From Megalonaias nervosa (lineage: Eukaryota; Mollusca; Bivalvia; Unionida; Unionidae): 64,000 nt of DNA. Within the stretch, counting starts at the first letter, position 1, and each line of letters begins with the position of its first letter. A model generated the notes under the pieces. The model was not told the DNA's origin and did not search any database. It saw only the letters and a program-made list of their open reading frames with translations. The position numbers were made by a program, and so were the translations under genes. The stretch covers positions 124,001-188,000 of the forward strand of contig JAECUM010000792.1 of assembly GCA_016617855.1 (NCBI GenBank). Reading direction: 5' to 3'. Positions 35,745 to 47,189 of this stretch are shown here, piece by piece.

Positions 35745-35930
35745 CGGTATCTACTGGCACACAAGCACACAAAATGTTATACTGTGTCTGACGCACCTAG
35801 AGCAATGTCTCTTGCCAGTAGATACTGTACGGCGCCAGAATCAGCCCAATTGGGCACGTCTTGAGTCCGTAATCTTATGATCTATAGTTCACCGTCCAAA
35901 CCACTGAGCTACAGTTGCTCCAACGAATAG
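35745..35930 (-). mobile_element. Probable third SINE family, abutting the E3 donor
   Basis: In the minus sense it begins gttggagcaactgtagctca, continuing gtggtttgga, a good tRNA box A. A degenerate box B-like ggactcaagac follows about 45 bases later. No target duplication was found. The head starts about ten bases into the intron that follows E3. Confidence 0.5.
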
Positions 35931-35939
35931 CATAAATAC

Positions 35940-36171
35940 CTTCCATACATTCCTTAGCGATCTTTGATTCCAGAGTATCCATCTGTATCTGCCACTCCTT
36001 CTTCATGTTCTTCTCACGCTTCTTGACTATCAGGATTACCAGAATGCCAATGATTACAAGCACCACAACACCCACTGTCACACCAATTATTATTGTTATT
36101 AGGACAGGGACCTCTTCTTGATCGTAACGCAAATATCCAACCAGCTGTGAGAAATTACGACCGACACAGAC
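35940..36171 (-). CDS. Exon E3: transmembrane helix with plexin-like juxtamembrane segment
   Basis: Seventy-seven codons plus one base, acceptor ttgtccag before GTC, donor GAAG|gtattt. The first part completes the IPT fold (VCVGRNF, then LVGYLRYDQEEVP). Next comes a hydrophobic run of about 27 residues, VLITIIIG to ILVILIV, which is the single transmembrane helix. It is followed by the stop-transfer basic cluster KKREK. The cytoplasmic flank reads EWQIQMDTLESKIAKECME. Plexins carry a very similar segment just inside the membrane (QMD-x-LES-x-VA-x-EC-x-E), which forms a juxtamembrane coiled coil. Vertebrate MET and RON do not have it. A separate plexin gene is unlikely, because the exon sits on the same strand between IPT and kinase exons and its phases (0 in, 1 out) match both neighbours. 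A SINE begins just inside the following intron. Confidence 0.87.
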
Positions 36172-36253
36172 CTGGACAAAAAGTCAGAAATCATCTCAAA
36201 TTAAAGTGCAAGATACGCAATATGTTCAACAGTTACTAAGCATAATTAATAAG

Positions 36254-36257
<4 letters not shown>

Positions 36258-36335
<78 letters not shown>
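36258..36335. repeat. AT microsatellite between E3 and E2
   Basis: About 38 at units. It lies in the short intron (528 bp) between the transmembrane exon and the last IPT exon. Confidence 0.95.
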
Positions 36336-36337
<2 letters not shown>

Positions 36338-36699
36338 TCAATAGCTTATACCCCTATCTCTAATTCGCCTCTCCCAAACGATGAAAGGGTTAGGCTTAGG
36401 GTTAGGTTTAGAGCTAATGCACTCCTGAAGTACTGTATAAGGTACAGTACAAGTTAATACATCTAAGATTAAGCATTCTTGCAAATTTTGCTGGTGGAAT
36501 TGTATGGTACATTTAAGAAGAGGAAAACACATGAACATAGGAACTGAACACTGAACGTGCATCCCGTTAGTAACTCATACTTACATGTTATGTTATAAAA
36601 AAAAAATTGAAAATGATTCTATCAAGGTGGCTGACCAGAATAAGTTCCTCTAAATGAGATTGGAATCCATGTAGACTATCATTTTTATTAAATACTTAC

Positions 36700-36855
36700 A
36701 ATTACTTCTGGATTGGCACTTCCATTTAGGGATTTGGGCTGATCCTTTGGTGGTTTACAAGTGATTTGGTACGTTGCCACAGATATATCGGTACATAATC
36801 CATTTCCAATTTTGACTGTCACATCTCGCTCTGACACTCCAGTCAGGGAAGTGGC
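36700..36855 (-). CDS. Exon E2: last IPT domain, membrane-proximal ectodomain
   Basis: Fifty-two codons, phase 0 at both ends, acceptor tatttcag before GCC and donor ATT|gtaagt. After E1 supplies ILIIK, this exon gives the typical IPT strand order: SERDVTVKIG, a Cys in GNGLCTDI, a Cys in QITCKPP, then a loop with a sequon (NGS) and a final strand NPEVI that continues in E3. The pattern of V-x-V-x-I-G, C, and TCKPP followed by P-E-V is shared by MET and plexin IPT domains. Its place directly before the transmembrane exon marks it as the membrane-proximal IPT domain. The intron to E1 is 12.2 kb and contains a DIRS-like element and a cluster of LTR elements. Confidence 0.8.
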
Positions 36856-39519
36856 CTGAAATATAGTATTCATCGTAAGCAACAAGCGTATCTATCTTCA
36901 CGTACCAAGAGGCACATATCAGTCTTGCATCTAGCTGAAGTTGTTTTAACTGACGATGCAAATATTCATCTTATTTCAGTTTTAAACGCATGAATATCAT
37001 TTTCCAAATGTCATCATGAAAAACCAAAATTACAATCTAAAGGTTTGTAATGGGGGAGGGGGCAAAAAAATATGCAATATCTGTTCAAAGTATGCAATTT
37101 GGGACTACAATATCAACTTTGTGGGATGGAAATGTATAATAAAATCTGTAATGAATCAGTTTAAAAATAGAAGTTTATATACACCGTGTGATCACTAGAA
37201 CCTTGCATAATGTTAATTCGGTGGGGGCTGCTAGTTTCAAATTTGCGTTGATAACCTGATATGTGTGCGCAGGACATATCGTTTGCTTTGTTTGATGTTA
37301 ACATAAGAGTCACATCGCCTATGGAAATCATAATACATAGCCTTTCCTTGGTGTGTCTGGTTGTTAACTTTTAAAGGGCTTTTTCGGCAAGCATTTGACC
37401 TTCATTTATACCAGTGTTTGTCTTTTGCATTTTCACACTAGAACGAGTAAGCAACATGAAAACTGATTGATTAGCATAAAATAGAATAAGCAGGTGCAGA
37501 ATTATGCAGGTTCGTTTTTCTGTTTTCACTCGGTAGACTTAATCCAGTCAAAACACTGCTCAGTCTTTTCTGAGGTACTGTGTAAAGGGAAACACTCTCT
37601 TCTGACCTCGAGGACGTCACCTACGAAAATTCATATTTTGAATTGATTTTAATGTCTTCATACAATGGATCGAAACTTTAACAAAATGGAATTTCATAAG
37701 GGTTAACAGGAGTCTTTATGTCTGGTCTTTTCACCCTTCTTGTTTGTTTGTTTAGTTTCATAATTATTTCCCTGATTTCGTGTGTCACAATAGCCGGGTC
37801 ATCACTCAAGGTTACACCGAAAATCAAGTGCTTAATTGATTTTATTTTACAAATTGTTAAGTTTTGTTCTTTTGTTATGTAGAAAATGACTGTTAAATGT
37901 TTGCCTTTGTAGAACATATTGCAAATGCTTTTCAAGACATTCACTAGAATATTTTCTCTCTGTCTTGCAAAATCACAAATTATTTGCCCATATTATAGTT
38001 CAATGTTTTGTCATTTTAGACAATGCTTTACAATACCTTTGTTCCTGGACGTATATTTTTATATAAACCAAGGTGACAATTTGTATCATTTTCAAATAAA
38101 GATTTAACTGCAATTACTGGTAAATAGTCAATGACCAGGTTAACGTTATTTAGATGTCAGTAAGCATTCGTCTTGGGAAATGCATTATAAGAAAAGGTAA
38201 ATTTGTACCAGTCAGATGATATGTCATATATAAACTGGACACCTGAACCATGTGGTTCATATTTATTCTGGCGATGTACATGAATGGTAAGATATTTAAT
38301 TGGTAGGCACTTGTTTTAGTATCATGTTGTTGTTGTAGCAAGCTTAATATGTAGTCAAAGCTATAAACGTCACTCGCTCTTTTTTCCTTTTGTGTATTTG
38401 CACTGGCTACCGAAGAAGACGAAGTCCTGTTAATTACGGATCCCAAAGACGACTTAGAATTCTTGGTGTTTTTTCCAGACGAAATAGCAGTTTTGTGCGA
38501 AGTTGTGCAACTTCCTTAAAGGTAAAGTGAGTTAAGAAGCCCAAATGACAAAGAAGTAGAGAAATCAATTTGAAGTCGGCTGTGACGAAGATTGGAAGTC
38601 AGCAAAATGCAAGCCTGTTACGGCAGCCAAAAAAGACAAATATTTCCGACAGTCGAACAAGTCTAGTGTCACAACTGTCTGAAACAGTTATCAAGACTAT
38701 GAAGCATTAATGGGCTTACATGAAATGCCTCCAGATATGGCTAAAAGGAACGGACTTGATAGTGTGTTGTAAGAAATTGAAAGTGTGCTTGGTGAAATTC
38801 TATCAGAAGTACATGTAGAGGTTGAAAAAGAATTATCGCGACATTGACCACACGCAGACCAATTAAGCAATTAAGTTTTATTAAGTGGCAAAATAAATGT
38901 GGCATTAATTGATGGCTTAGGACCAGATGTCAACGGTCCTTGTACAAGCGATCTTAGTAGCATATGACAGTTTCCCAAACTGAAAGTCGCCAAAAGGCGC
39001 AGCCCATTTCTAAATCCTTGTCAAAGTTAATCAACGTGGCATGCACCCGAACCAGTTGTGAATGAATAAATTTGGGGAAAAAATGGATCATTCTGACGAG
39101 AAATCCTTTAGGGATTTGCAACACCGTTCTGCTACTGGGATTGTGTTTATTGTCAAATTAGCAGAATTATTAAAGTCACAAATTGCCACAAATGTTGAAG
39201 CAAAATGCTTCATTTCAGACTTTGTTACTCTAATGAGGCAGGTGCAATACCATTTATCTTCTAGAATGAGGTACATGATATGTTCCACGTAAGAAGAAAC
39301 TATTCTAGTCTTTTGCCAAAATAATACCTCCATGCCATCTGGGCTATTTGGGGATGATGCTTCTAGAGACATTAATAGGTGTGATACTGGCATTGCACTA
39401 GGAAACGAAAACTAAAATACGTTGAGGTAAGTTTTGTTTGGTAGCTTAAATAGTGAATTACTACATGGAACAGTTTTACAAGTGATTGATGGATTTTGCT
39501 GTGTGTCTCAGGTTTAAAA

Positions 39520-40025
39520 TAGAGATTGAATCTACGCCTTTCCAATTACTTTTTCCAAAATATGTTTGGTCTTTCTGATCAACAGAGAACCATTATTAGT
39601 AACGAAATCAATGAATTTCTATCAAAAGGAGCTATAGTTCCATCCATATGGGAAACTCAGGTTAATCAATTTGTTTCCAATATTGGTATTGTGTCCAAAC
39701 TGAATGGAGAATTCCGACCAATTGTCAACCTGCAACAGCTGGATAAATTGTGCATTATGAACATTTCTAGATAGAAACATTTAAAGTTGTTTTAGACCTC
39801 ATTGATAAAAATGTTTTTTATACTTCTAATGAGTTGAAGGATGCTTACGTTTGTATTCCAACACGTAGAGATTATTTGAAGTTTCTGAGGTTAACTTGGA
39901 ATGGACAAATATGCTTGTTTAACATTTGGGCTTCTCTCTGCTACAAGAGTGTTCACTAGGATCCTTAAACCCATGGTTCAAACAACCATACATTAGATGT
40001 TCCTCCTATATTGATGACTCACAGA
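39520..40025 (+). pseudogene. DIRS-like reverse transcriptase
   Basis: Open from 39526 to 39774 through fingers and start of palm, then frameshifted. The palm motif with the first catalytic Asp appears as NELKDAYVCIP and the second as SSYIDDS. The polymerase would copy the element RNA. It continues into degraded sequence where RNase H would be expected. Confidence 0.75.
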
Positions 40026-41389
40026 ACTGTAATGGGGGCGTTATGCGTAGTTCAGGCAACAGAGCATTAGGAGTTTCAACTCCATTGATGACTCATTGAA
40101 CTTGTGACATTCACTGTTCACTAAATGTATGGATTATGACTAAAATATTAAAATATTGACGTTTCACTATGAATGTGAAAAATCGCTGCTTATTCCATGT
40201 CAAAGAATTAACTGTATTGGTTCTATGGAGGAATCTATGCAGCTTAGGATTTACGTACGGAAGATAAAGTGGAAAAAAATCAACATCTCGCCAGGAAATA
40301 TTTGGTAACAAATATGGATCTTTCCAATAAATTACCTATATTTGTTAGGTGTTTATTCAAATCATAGAGACAATACATCGATCCCTTAGCTAGGCAGATG
40401 TGAAATGAAGTTTGGATAGGAGTATATTCATCGTAGAAGCCCATATTGCTGATAAACCTAAGATACTGGCAAATTTTCTTTCCGTAATTATTTTCGGAGT
40501 GCACATAATAGATGCTAAAGAGTGCAATTTTTCAAATTGTGCACACAGAGTTTGTTTATGGTATAGATAACTTTGCAAACATATTAAACAGTCAATTAAA
40601 TAAATTCGTACCATGGTTTCCAAAGTCAGCTGCCTTGAAAAATGATACCTTTCCTTTCTCAGACTTGGGTCCGTCCCACATTTAATCATTTATAATCTTA
40701 TTAGGAACTATTGAATACAATAGTTGTTGAGAATGATGTCATTAGGAATTCATGGATACTATGAAAAAATAAGCTCAACAATTTGGAATGGAAAAATGGA
40801 GTTTGGTGAAGGTTCAGGAAACTAATCACTTTTGTATCTGTTGGGTAACATTACTTTTTCATTCTTAGATTATTTGGTGACTGTAGATACGTTCATAATA
40901 TCATCAATACTCACAAGGCAATGCTACTTCAAGCGTTGAAAACGTTTTTTTTTTTTCGTAATGGCTGGTGAGTCAATCATTTGCTTTTGAGTAGATATAG
41001 GAATGTGTCGTACAACAGAAATCCGCCTAAAATACGATATATTGACCTTTGGGATGCAAGTCCAGCCTTTGAATAACCTTTAACACGTTTTAATTAGGAA
41101 ACCATAGCTTTCAGGTTATTAAGGATGGAACTAGTTGCTCTCATTTCTTTATCTACAGTTCCTAATATCTTATGTAATATTTCTTGTATCACAGACAATG
41201 TAGTTTTCAGATTTTATAATTTGTTGAATATTGCAAACAAGGTGAGAGTTTCCAGTGAGAGCTGATTCATTGATAAGACGCCGTGTGCAATGCATGTGTC
41301 ACTGCATTATACTGACAGGACAAATACAATATTCAGAAATCTGCTCCAACAATTTGTGTCTTATCGTACATATAAAGTTGTGACAACTA

Positions 41390-41600
41390 TTACTATAGAT
41401 AGATGGCTAAAACAGTTTTAGAACAAATCAGGACATGATACATTTAAGTTCAAGGCTCATTCGTACAGAACTGCTGTGCATCAGTTGCTTTCAGACAAGG
41501 CTGTTTCTTGCATGTATATCTCGAGAACAGCACACTGGACATCAGCAAAGTCTTTTCACAAGTGTGATCTAAGCATTATTCATAACGGTAACAAGGGTTT
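41390..41600 (+). pseudogene. Tyrosine recombinase C-terminal fragment
   Basis: Contains TTITIDRWLKQF, a stop, then SGHDTFKFKAHSYRTAVHQ and WTSAKSFHKCD. HxxR is kept. The nucleophilic Tyr normally follows a F-x-K-F-Y-like motif, and here F-H-K-C-D suggests it is lost. That last point is a loose alignment by eye. Confidence 0.55.
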
Positions 41601-41979
41601 TTCTGAACCTGTTTTTAAATTGCAATAAATATTCAAACCTTGTATGTCTTTACATTAGGAAGTATATGAAATGATAGTATTGGTTCTGATACAGATTTAC
41701 AGGTTAATTAATGTTTAACAGTACTAATACATTTTCTCATTTGATGATTAGCAGAAGTTTTGTTGTCTTTCTTTAAAGAGATTGTTTATGCATGTGACAT
41801 CAGACAATGACATCCACAGGATACTATGAATTACAATAGTGTGAGCCATGCAAACTAGACAATGTCATTCATACGATTGTCAACATGGCGATTTAAGCAC
41901 ATAAAGTCAGATTTTTAAGACGAGTATGGCATAATGCATAAAAACCAAACACATGCACCATAAAAAACAAGCACATATA

Positions 41980-42120
41980 CAATATATGTTTTTCATTCAT
42001 TACCCTACATTTAAAGAAAGCAAAATTTGCATTTATTACCTCTATAGTACCACACATACAATGTATGTTTTTCATTCATTACCCTACACTTAAAGAAAAC
42101 CAAATTTGCATTTTTTATCT
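41980..42120. repeat. 79-bp tandem duplication
   Basis: The phrase atgtttttcattcattaccc with the following 50 bases occurs at 41986 and again at 42065. Confidence 0.85.
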
Positions 42121-42402
42121 CAGTAGTATTGCTGGTGCCCATTCCTTTGCTGTGGCAATATTCGGTCTACCGTGTTTCGTTTTTGTATACCAAATAAAGA
42201 AAATTAATATCTTTTTGGATAGCAAAGAAAATACATAATGTTTTCGTCTTAAGATATGCAAAAATCAATAACCAGTTTTGGAAGTAAGACTTACATGATT
42301 GATATATTTGCATTGTTACTAGTCTATGCTCTTAAACTGAGTAACAGAATAGAGTACAAAGCAACAAGCTTGTTAAAATTCAAGAAAAATGTATTTCATT
42401 AG

Positions 42403-42648
42403 TTGTTGTTGTGGGTTTAAGGCCATATTTCAGCACAAGATAGGCTATACATGGCGGCCAGTATAACTGGTGGAGGACGAACCCTGGAGAAACGCGGGAA
42501 GAACCACCGACCCACGAGAAGCTACTGGCAATCTTTCTCACGTATCTATGTTAGCCGATCCTAAGACTCGAACCCACGCAGGCAGAGGTACGATGGCAGT
42601 GATCCGGAAGGGTGAGCACTTTAGACCACTGGGCCACTCTGGGGCCCC
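42403..42648 (-). mobile_element. Full-length tRNA-derived SINE nested in the LTR
   Basis: Flanked by gtatttcattag (42391-42402) and gtatttccttag (42649-42660), a 12-bp target duplication with one difference. In the minus sense the head ggggccccagagtggcccag carries box A and gtgggttcgagtctt carries box B. The body gives ggccgccatgtatagcctat and the tail ends with aac units. The interrupted LTR reads on correctly across the site, as seen by comparison with the LTR at 46273. Confidence 0.92.
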
Positions 42649-43439
42649 GTATTTCCTTAGAAAACAAAGTGAAAATGAGACAAAAGAACTTATGGTATTG
42701 GGAATTAAATCCCAAAACAATCCAAGAATTACAGACACAAGTCCTAATAATTTATGGTCCTGAACACAATTCGGTAGAAATCCAGAATAAGTCCAAAAAC
42801 TGAAGGCGATGATGTGTTTGTGGTAGCTTATAGAGCGTTGATGTGTTAAAATTCTTTTGTTGAATCACAGTAATATTATTCCAGGTTTGAATTCACTATA
42901 AATTCCAATGAATGTCTCTATCGAAGAATTTTATCAGAGCACTGTTGTATTTCCTGAGAAAATAATCAATTGAATTCAATAATTTAAAGAAATAATATTC
43001 AATCTAACTGTACACAAGATATAATAAAACCTCAAAGTGATTTTAAAGCCCGACAGATAAATCCTCTCAGTTACAAGATGATATAGTTCTCTACTTGACC
43101 TAAGACCACAATTAGCATTTTCTAAAACAAACTATTACCTAATGGAAAATAACCTTCTAGAATGATCCTGATGTTTACAAAATGGTCAAATAGACTAAGG
43201 TTATTCCAAAACCTAGACCTAAACCCAAATAAATATATTTACTTCTATTAATAATACTGTTGATTTTAAACCCATAGACATAGAGAATATTTTAACTACG
43301 TATTAGTTGTTTACTTAGAATAAAAGAAAAAAGTAAATTGTGGTCAAGCAGAAATAAAATAAATTTTGGATAAGGTCAAGTCAAACTTACAATAGCATGT
43401 AATGAAATAAACAATAACACAATCCCTAACAAACAATGT

Positions 43440-43445
<6 letters not shown>

Positions 43446-43532
<87 letters not shown>
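43446..43532. repeat. AT microsatellite at an LTR edge
   Basis: About 43 at units in the 5' end (minus sense) of the LTR. The related LTR at 17698 has only a short tatata there. Confidence 0.95.
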
Positions 43533-43534
<2 letters not shown>

Positions 43535-43559
43535 CAGCATAGCCTTCTTGCAGTATGTT

Positions 43560-44815
43560 GTGCCACATAAATATTACCAACCCTCATCAAATAAACAAAA
43601 ATATATAACCAATCATATCAAATGAACAAACATAACTATTGCCAATCAATATTACATCAACAAACAGATATTACGAACATCAAATAAACACATAAATATT
43701 ACTAATCAATATCAAATGAACAAACACATATATACTACTAGTCAACATCAAATATCAAAGCACATATATATTACCAACCAATATGAAATATAACCAACAA
43801 AGATCAATAAACAATAACATATAAATTACTAATCAACATCAACTAAATACAAGAATTGTACAAATGAACTTCAAACAAGAATCACATAAATATCACCTTC
43901 ATCAAATAAACACATACATGGCAACAATCAACATCAAATAAACAAACACATAAATATCACCAATCAGCATCAAATAAACCAACACATAAATATCACCAAT
44001 CAGCATCAAATAAACCAACACATAAATATCACCAACTAAGATCAGGTAATCAAACACATACCTATTACCAATCACTATCAGATAAGCATATACAGTAAAC
44101 AGTACTTATCAACATTAAATAAGCAAGCACGTAAGTATTACCAACTCGAAATAAATAAACTCACACTTAATACCAATCGGCATCAAGGAAACAAACAAAT
44201 AAATATAACCAACCAACATGAGATATTACCAACCAACATCAAATAAACAAACACATAAAGAGCGGAAATCAACAGCACATAACAAAGAAATAAAACTTAT
44301 CAATCATGATCAAACAAACCAAAACATAAACATTACTAACATCAAATAAACAAACACGTCTCTATTACCAATCAACATAAAATAAACAAACATATAAATA
44401 TTAGAAATCAACAACAAATAAACAAATGCATAATAGATACCAATCAACATGAAATGTTACCAAACATCATCAAATAAAGAAATACAGACATTTTACCAAT
44501 CAATATAAAATGAACAGACAATTTCAATCTCCAATCAACATCAAACGAACAAATAGAAATGAATCATCAATCAACACCAAGTAAGTAAACTCTTATATAT
44601 TACCAATCAGCATAAAATAAACAAACACATAAATATTACCAACATAAAATATACAAACACATATATATTACCAATAAGCATAAAATAAACAAACTCATAA
44701 ATATTACCAACATCATTAAATAAATAATGACATGCCATGTTTCTAATCAGCCTCAAATAAACAAACACATAGATACCACCAATGGACATCAAATAAACAA
44801 ACATATAAATATATT
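43560..44815. repeat. Diverged satellite of about 36 bp, left part
   Basis: Units are built on accaatcaacatcaaataaa followed by caaacacataaatatt, around 35 copies with many indels. The same family resumes at 48503-48885. Retroelement sequence lies between the two parts, which suggests one array split by insertion. Confidence 0.85.
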
Positions 44816-45109
44816 CCTAAAAAACATTACCTAATGGAAAAGAAACCTTCTAGAATGATCATAATGTATACTAATTATCTTTAGATGGTCTGATACTAAA
44901 ATTATTATACAGAATATGCAATTTGTCAGGTAGGTCAGGTATAGTTATAGGGGAATTCCAATAACCTAGACCCAGACACAAATAAATATGTTTACTTAAA
45001 TATACTCTACCTTGCTTTACTAAATATAGTTTTATTTTATTAATAATGATCCTAATATTCAACAGATACATATAGTCTATTTTAGCCAGTTGTTTCCTCT
45101 ATTACTTAT

Positions 45110-46272
45110 TTTTCAATTTCTAGCAATCAGAAATAACGTGTCCTTTCTTCTTGTAATAGGTACACCTATGAAGAAATAGTGGCTTCTGATCAGTCTTATA
45201 AGAACCTTTATTTTAAACGTTGTGCCAGTTTGAAAATTGGAAACGCTCGAATTAGACTAAAATATTTATTTTTTTAACCAGAAGTCTGCTGAATGGAAGA
45301 CTTACTGACTTGCTGAGTGCAAGACTTACTGACTTGCTGAGTGGAAGACTTATTGACTTGCTGAGTGGAAGACTTACTGACTTGCTGAGTGGAAGACTTA
45401 CTGACAAAAGTAACTTTATGAGATAAAGAATACTCCTCAGCTGTAGAGACAGCATTTTCTAAATGACTGTATGTTCATCAAAGTAAGTTTTAATGTCACA
45501 ATGGACGCAAGTTTTGAACTCCTCAACTAATGAGTTGTCTGCGATTTTCAAAATCTTGACGAACTTTCTTGGCTAAGCACCTCTTATCAAATAACTATCC
45601 TTTTTCTCTTGCAAATTCAAGATGGAGTTTGTCCAGATTCTTTTTTATACTTCCTAAACTTTTGTCAATAAGACGGAGGTACAAACTCTTAACTCTTCAA
45701 AATACATGCCTTAACCATTTCATAATAAGCGCTTTGCTGTACTGACAGGGAAGTGTAGATCTCACGAGCTTTGCTAAAAAGTGCATTTTGTAATAACATA
45801 GTCAAATGTTCTCCCGGCCATTTAAAATTTTCTTAAATTTTTCCAATTGAGAATAATATTTATCTACTTCCTTTTCTTTTAAAGGGGATAATAACCTCAT
45901 ATTTTAGTAACATCTAAACCAGAACTGTTACATAAACTGGGACATGCTTTTCACTTGCCGGCTCTAATTCTTTTAATCTAAATTGCAATTCACATTCTTC
46001 CTTTTCTCTTTCTTTCTGCATCCGTATTTCCCTCTCCTCTTTAGATTTTGCAGTTCCATTTACATTAGCTTGTATTCTTTTTTTCTCTCTCTCTTTCCTC
46101 TTTTTGCATCTGCAATTGTATATGTCTCTACTCTTTCTCTTTCTGAAATGAATTTTCTTACCTCTTTCCTCTTTATCTAATTAATTACATTTGTCTTTCA
46201 CGAAGCTCAAACCTTCTGTAGTCGCTTTCATTCTTGTATTTTATTGCCAATTCTATAACTGTTATGTTAGAG
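45110..46272 (-). pseudogene. gag of the second Gmr1-like element
   Basis: Frame pieces match the gag at 7924-9310: an Arg/Glu/Gln-rich coiled coil, then WPGEHLTMLLQNAL, LSVQQSAYYEM, and a zinc knuckle CTYYKKKGHVISDC. The first two knuckle residues appear as C-x-Y-Y, so one Cys is lost. Several stops are present. The coding frame is also interrupted by the solo LTR at 46273-47189. Confidence 0.7.
45288..45410 (-). repeat. 24-bp repeat encoding an octapeptide in the gag linker
   Basis: Five to six copies of agtaagtcttccactcagca followed by agtc (minus sense), translating as S-K-S-S-T-Q-Q-V repeated. The first element has a single related copy, V-G-K-A-S-T-Q-Q, at the same place (about 9120-9150). 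Confidence 0.9.
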
Positions 46273-47189
46273 TGTTACGTATAGGCTCGTACAAAAGTAA
46301 CAAAAGAAAAGAGTGAAGCCAACAAGCTTTGTATATTTAAACAGAATAATTTATTTCCCTAGAAAACACGGTAAAAATGTGAAAACGGACTTACAGTTTG
46401 TGAATATAATCCAAATATTTATCATAGAATTGAAAAATTTAAGTCCTATCACTAAACAGTTCTTATTGAATCCTGGTTCGAATCTCAGCGAGGTTCCAAG
46501 ATGGAGGATGATGACGTCAGATGAAGAGTTGTACGAAAAGTCATCAGTTCCTTGTTGAATCACAACTTATAATATTCCAGATAGAATTCCAGAATAAAAG
46601 CCAAATAAATGTGTTTGTCCAAGAATTTTAATGAAGAAAAATATTTCCCAGGGTGAATAAATTACTTTAAATAAAAAAACTCAACTTAAAAACGGCAACA
46701 ACACAAAACGCCTTTCAGCCTCAAGGTATTATTCACTACTGCCAGAAAAATATTAAGCATGCGTATTTAAACCAAACAATCCGTCAATTCAGACCCGCTT
46801 GATGGGTCACGTGGTGAATAAATTATCGAACAGCGCATTTAAAAATGCCATTTTACACGTAGGCCAGAATAGCCGTATCTAAAAATCAGATTCTCACGCT
46901 AGAAATGAATAATAAAAAGGGCTGTTTACAACGTAGCAACACGTGAGCCTAACATGACCTTGGTAATAGCCAATCGTTTTCATTCGATGTTTACAAAATC
47001 TGTGAACTATAAATAGTGCTTACGCGACTTTTACTTTCTAACTAAGTCAAAACAGAAGACTGAATTTACTGGGAAAAATGTCAAATCTAGTTAAAATATC
47101 ATCCTTACAATAAAATGTAATGAAACAAAAATAAAAATAAAAAGAATTTAAAATTAACGCACAAACAATTAAAATACATATACGTAACA
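46273..47189 (-). mobile_element. Solo LTR inserted in the gag of an older element
   Basis: 917 bp from tgttacg to cgtaaca, flanked by agag on both sides (46269-46272 and 47190-47193). It matches the LTRs at 6871 and 17698. Removing it and one agag restores continuity of the host element: the joined flanks match the phrase agactctgaca near 8137 of the first element. Confidence 0.88.

Larger units (their letters stand above)
38560..41630 (+). mobile_element. Decayed DIRS-like tyrosine-recombinase retroelement
   Basis: A gag-like stretch (about 38580-39400, with the open piece 39062-39292) precedes a reverse transcriptase and a tyrosine recombinase. The RT shows INEFLSKGAIVPS, FVSNIGIVSKLNGEFRPIVN, LKDAYVCIP, KFLRLTWNGQICLF and YIDDS at 40007-40021, the DIRS form of RT. 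Between about 41390 and 41600 comes a recombinase C-terminus with FKAHSYRTA (the His-x-x-Arg pair) and TAHWTSAKSFHK. DIRS elements integrate with a tyrosine recombinase rather than a DDE integrase. Stops and frameshifts occur throughout. No terminal repeats were identified. It is in the E2-E1 intron, antisense to the gene. Confidence 0.78.
42314..43536 (-). mobile_element. Solo LTR of the second Gmr1-like subfamily, with nested SINE
   Basis: Bounded by tgttact and ataaca, flanked by gcat on both sides (42310-42313 and 43537-43540), a 4-bp target duplication. Length 1223 bp, made of about 980 bp of LTR plus an inserted SINE. An (AT)n run at 43446-43532 has expanded near the LTR start. Orientation is minus. 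Confidence 0.88.

Noticed and set aside
35875..36885. A separate plexin gene
   Set aside because: The transmembrane exon looks plexin-like, but its phase-1 exit matches E4 of the kinase, both sides are on the same strand, and no plexin GAP-domain exon occurs in the window.
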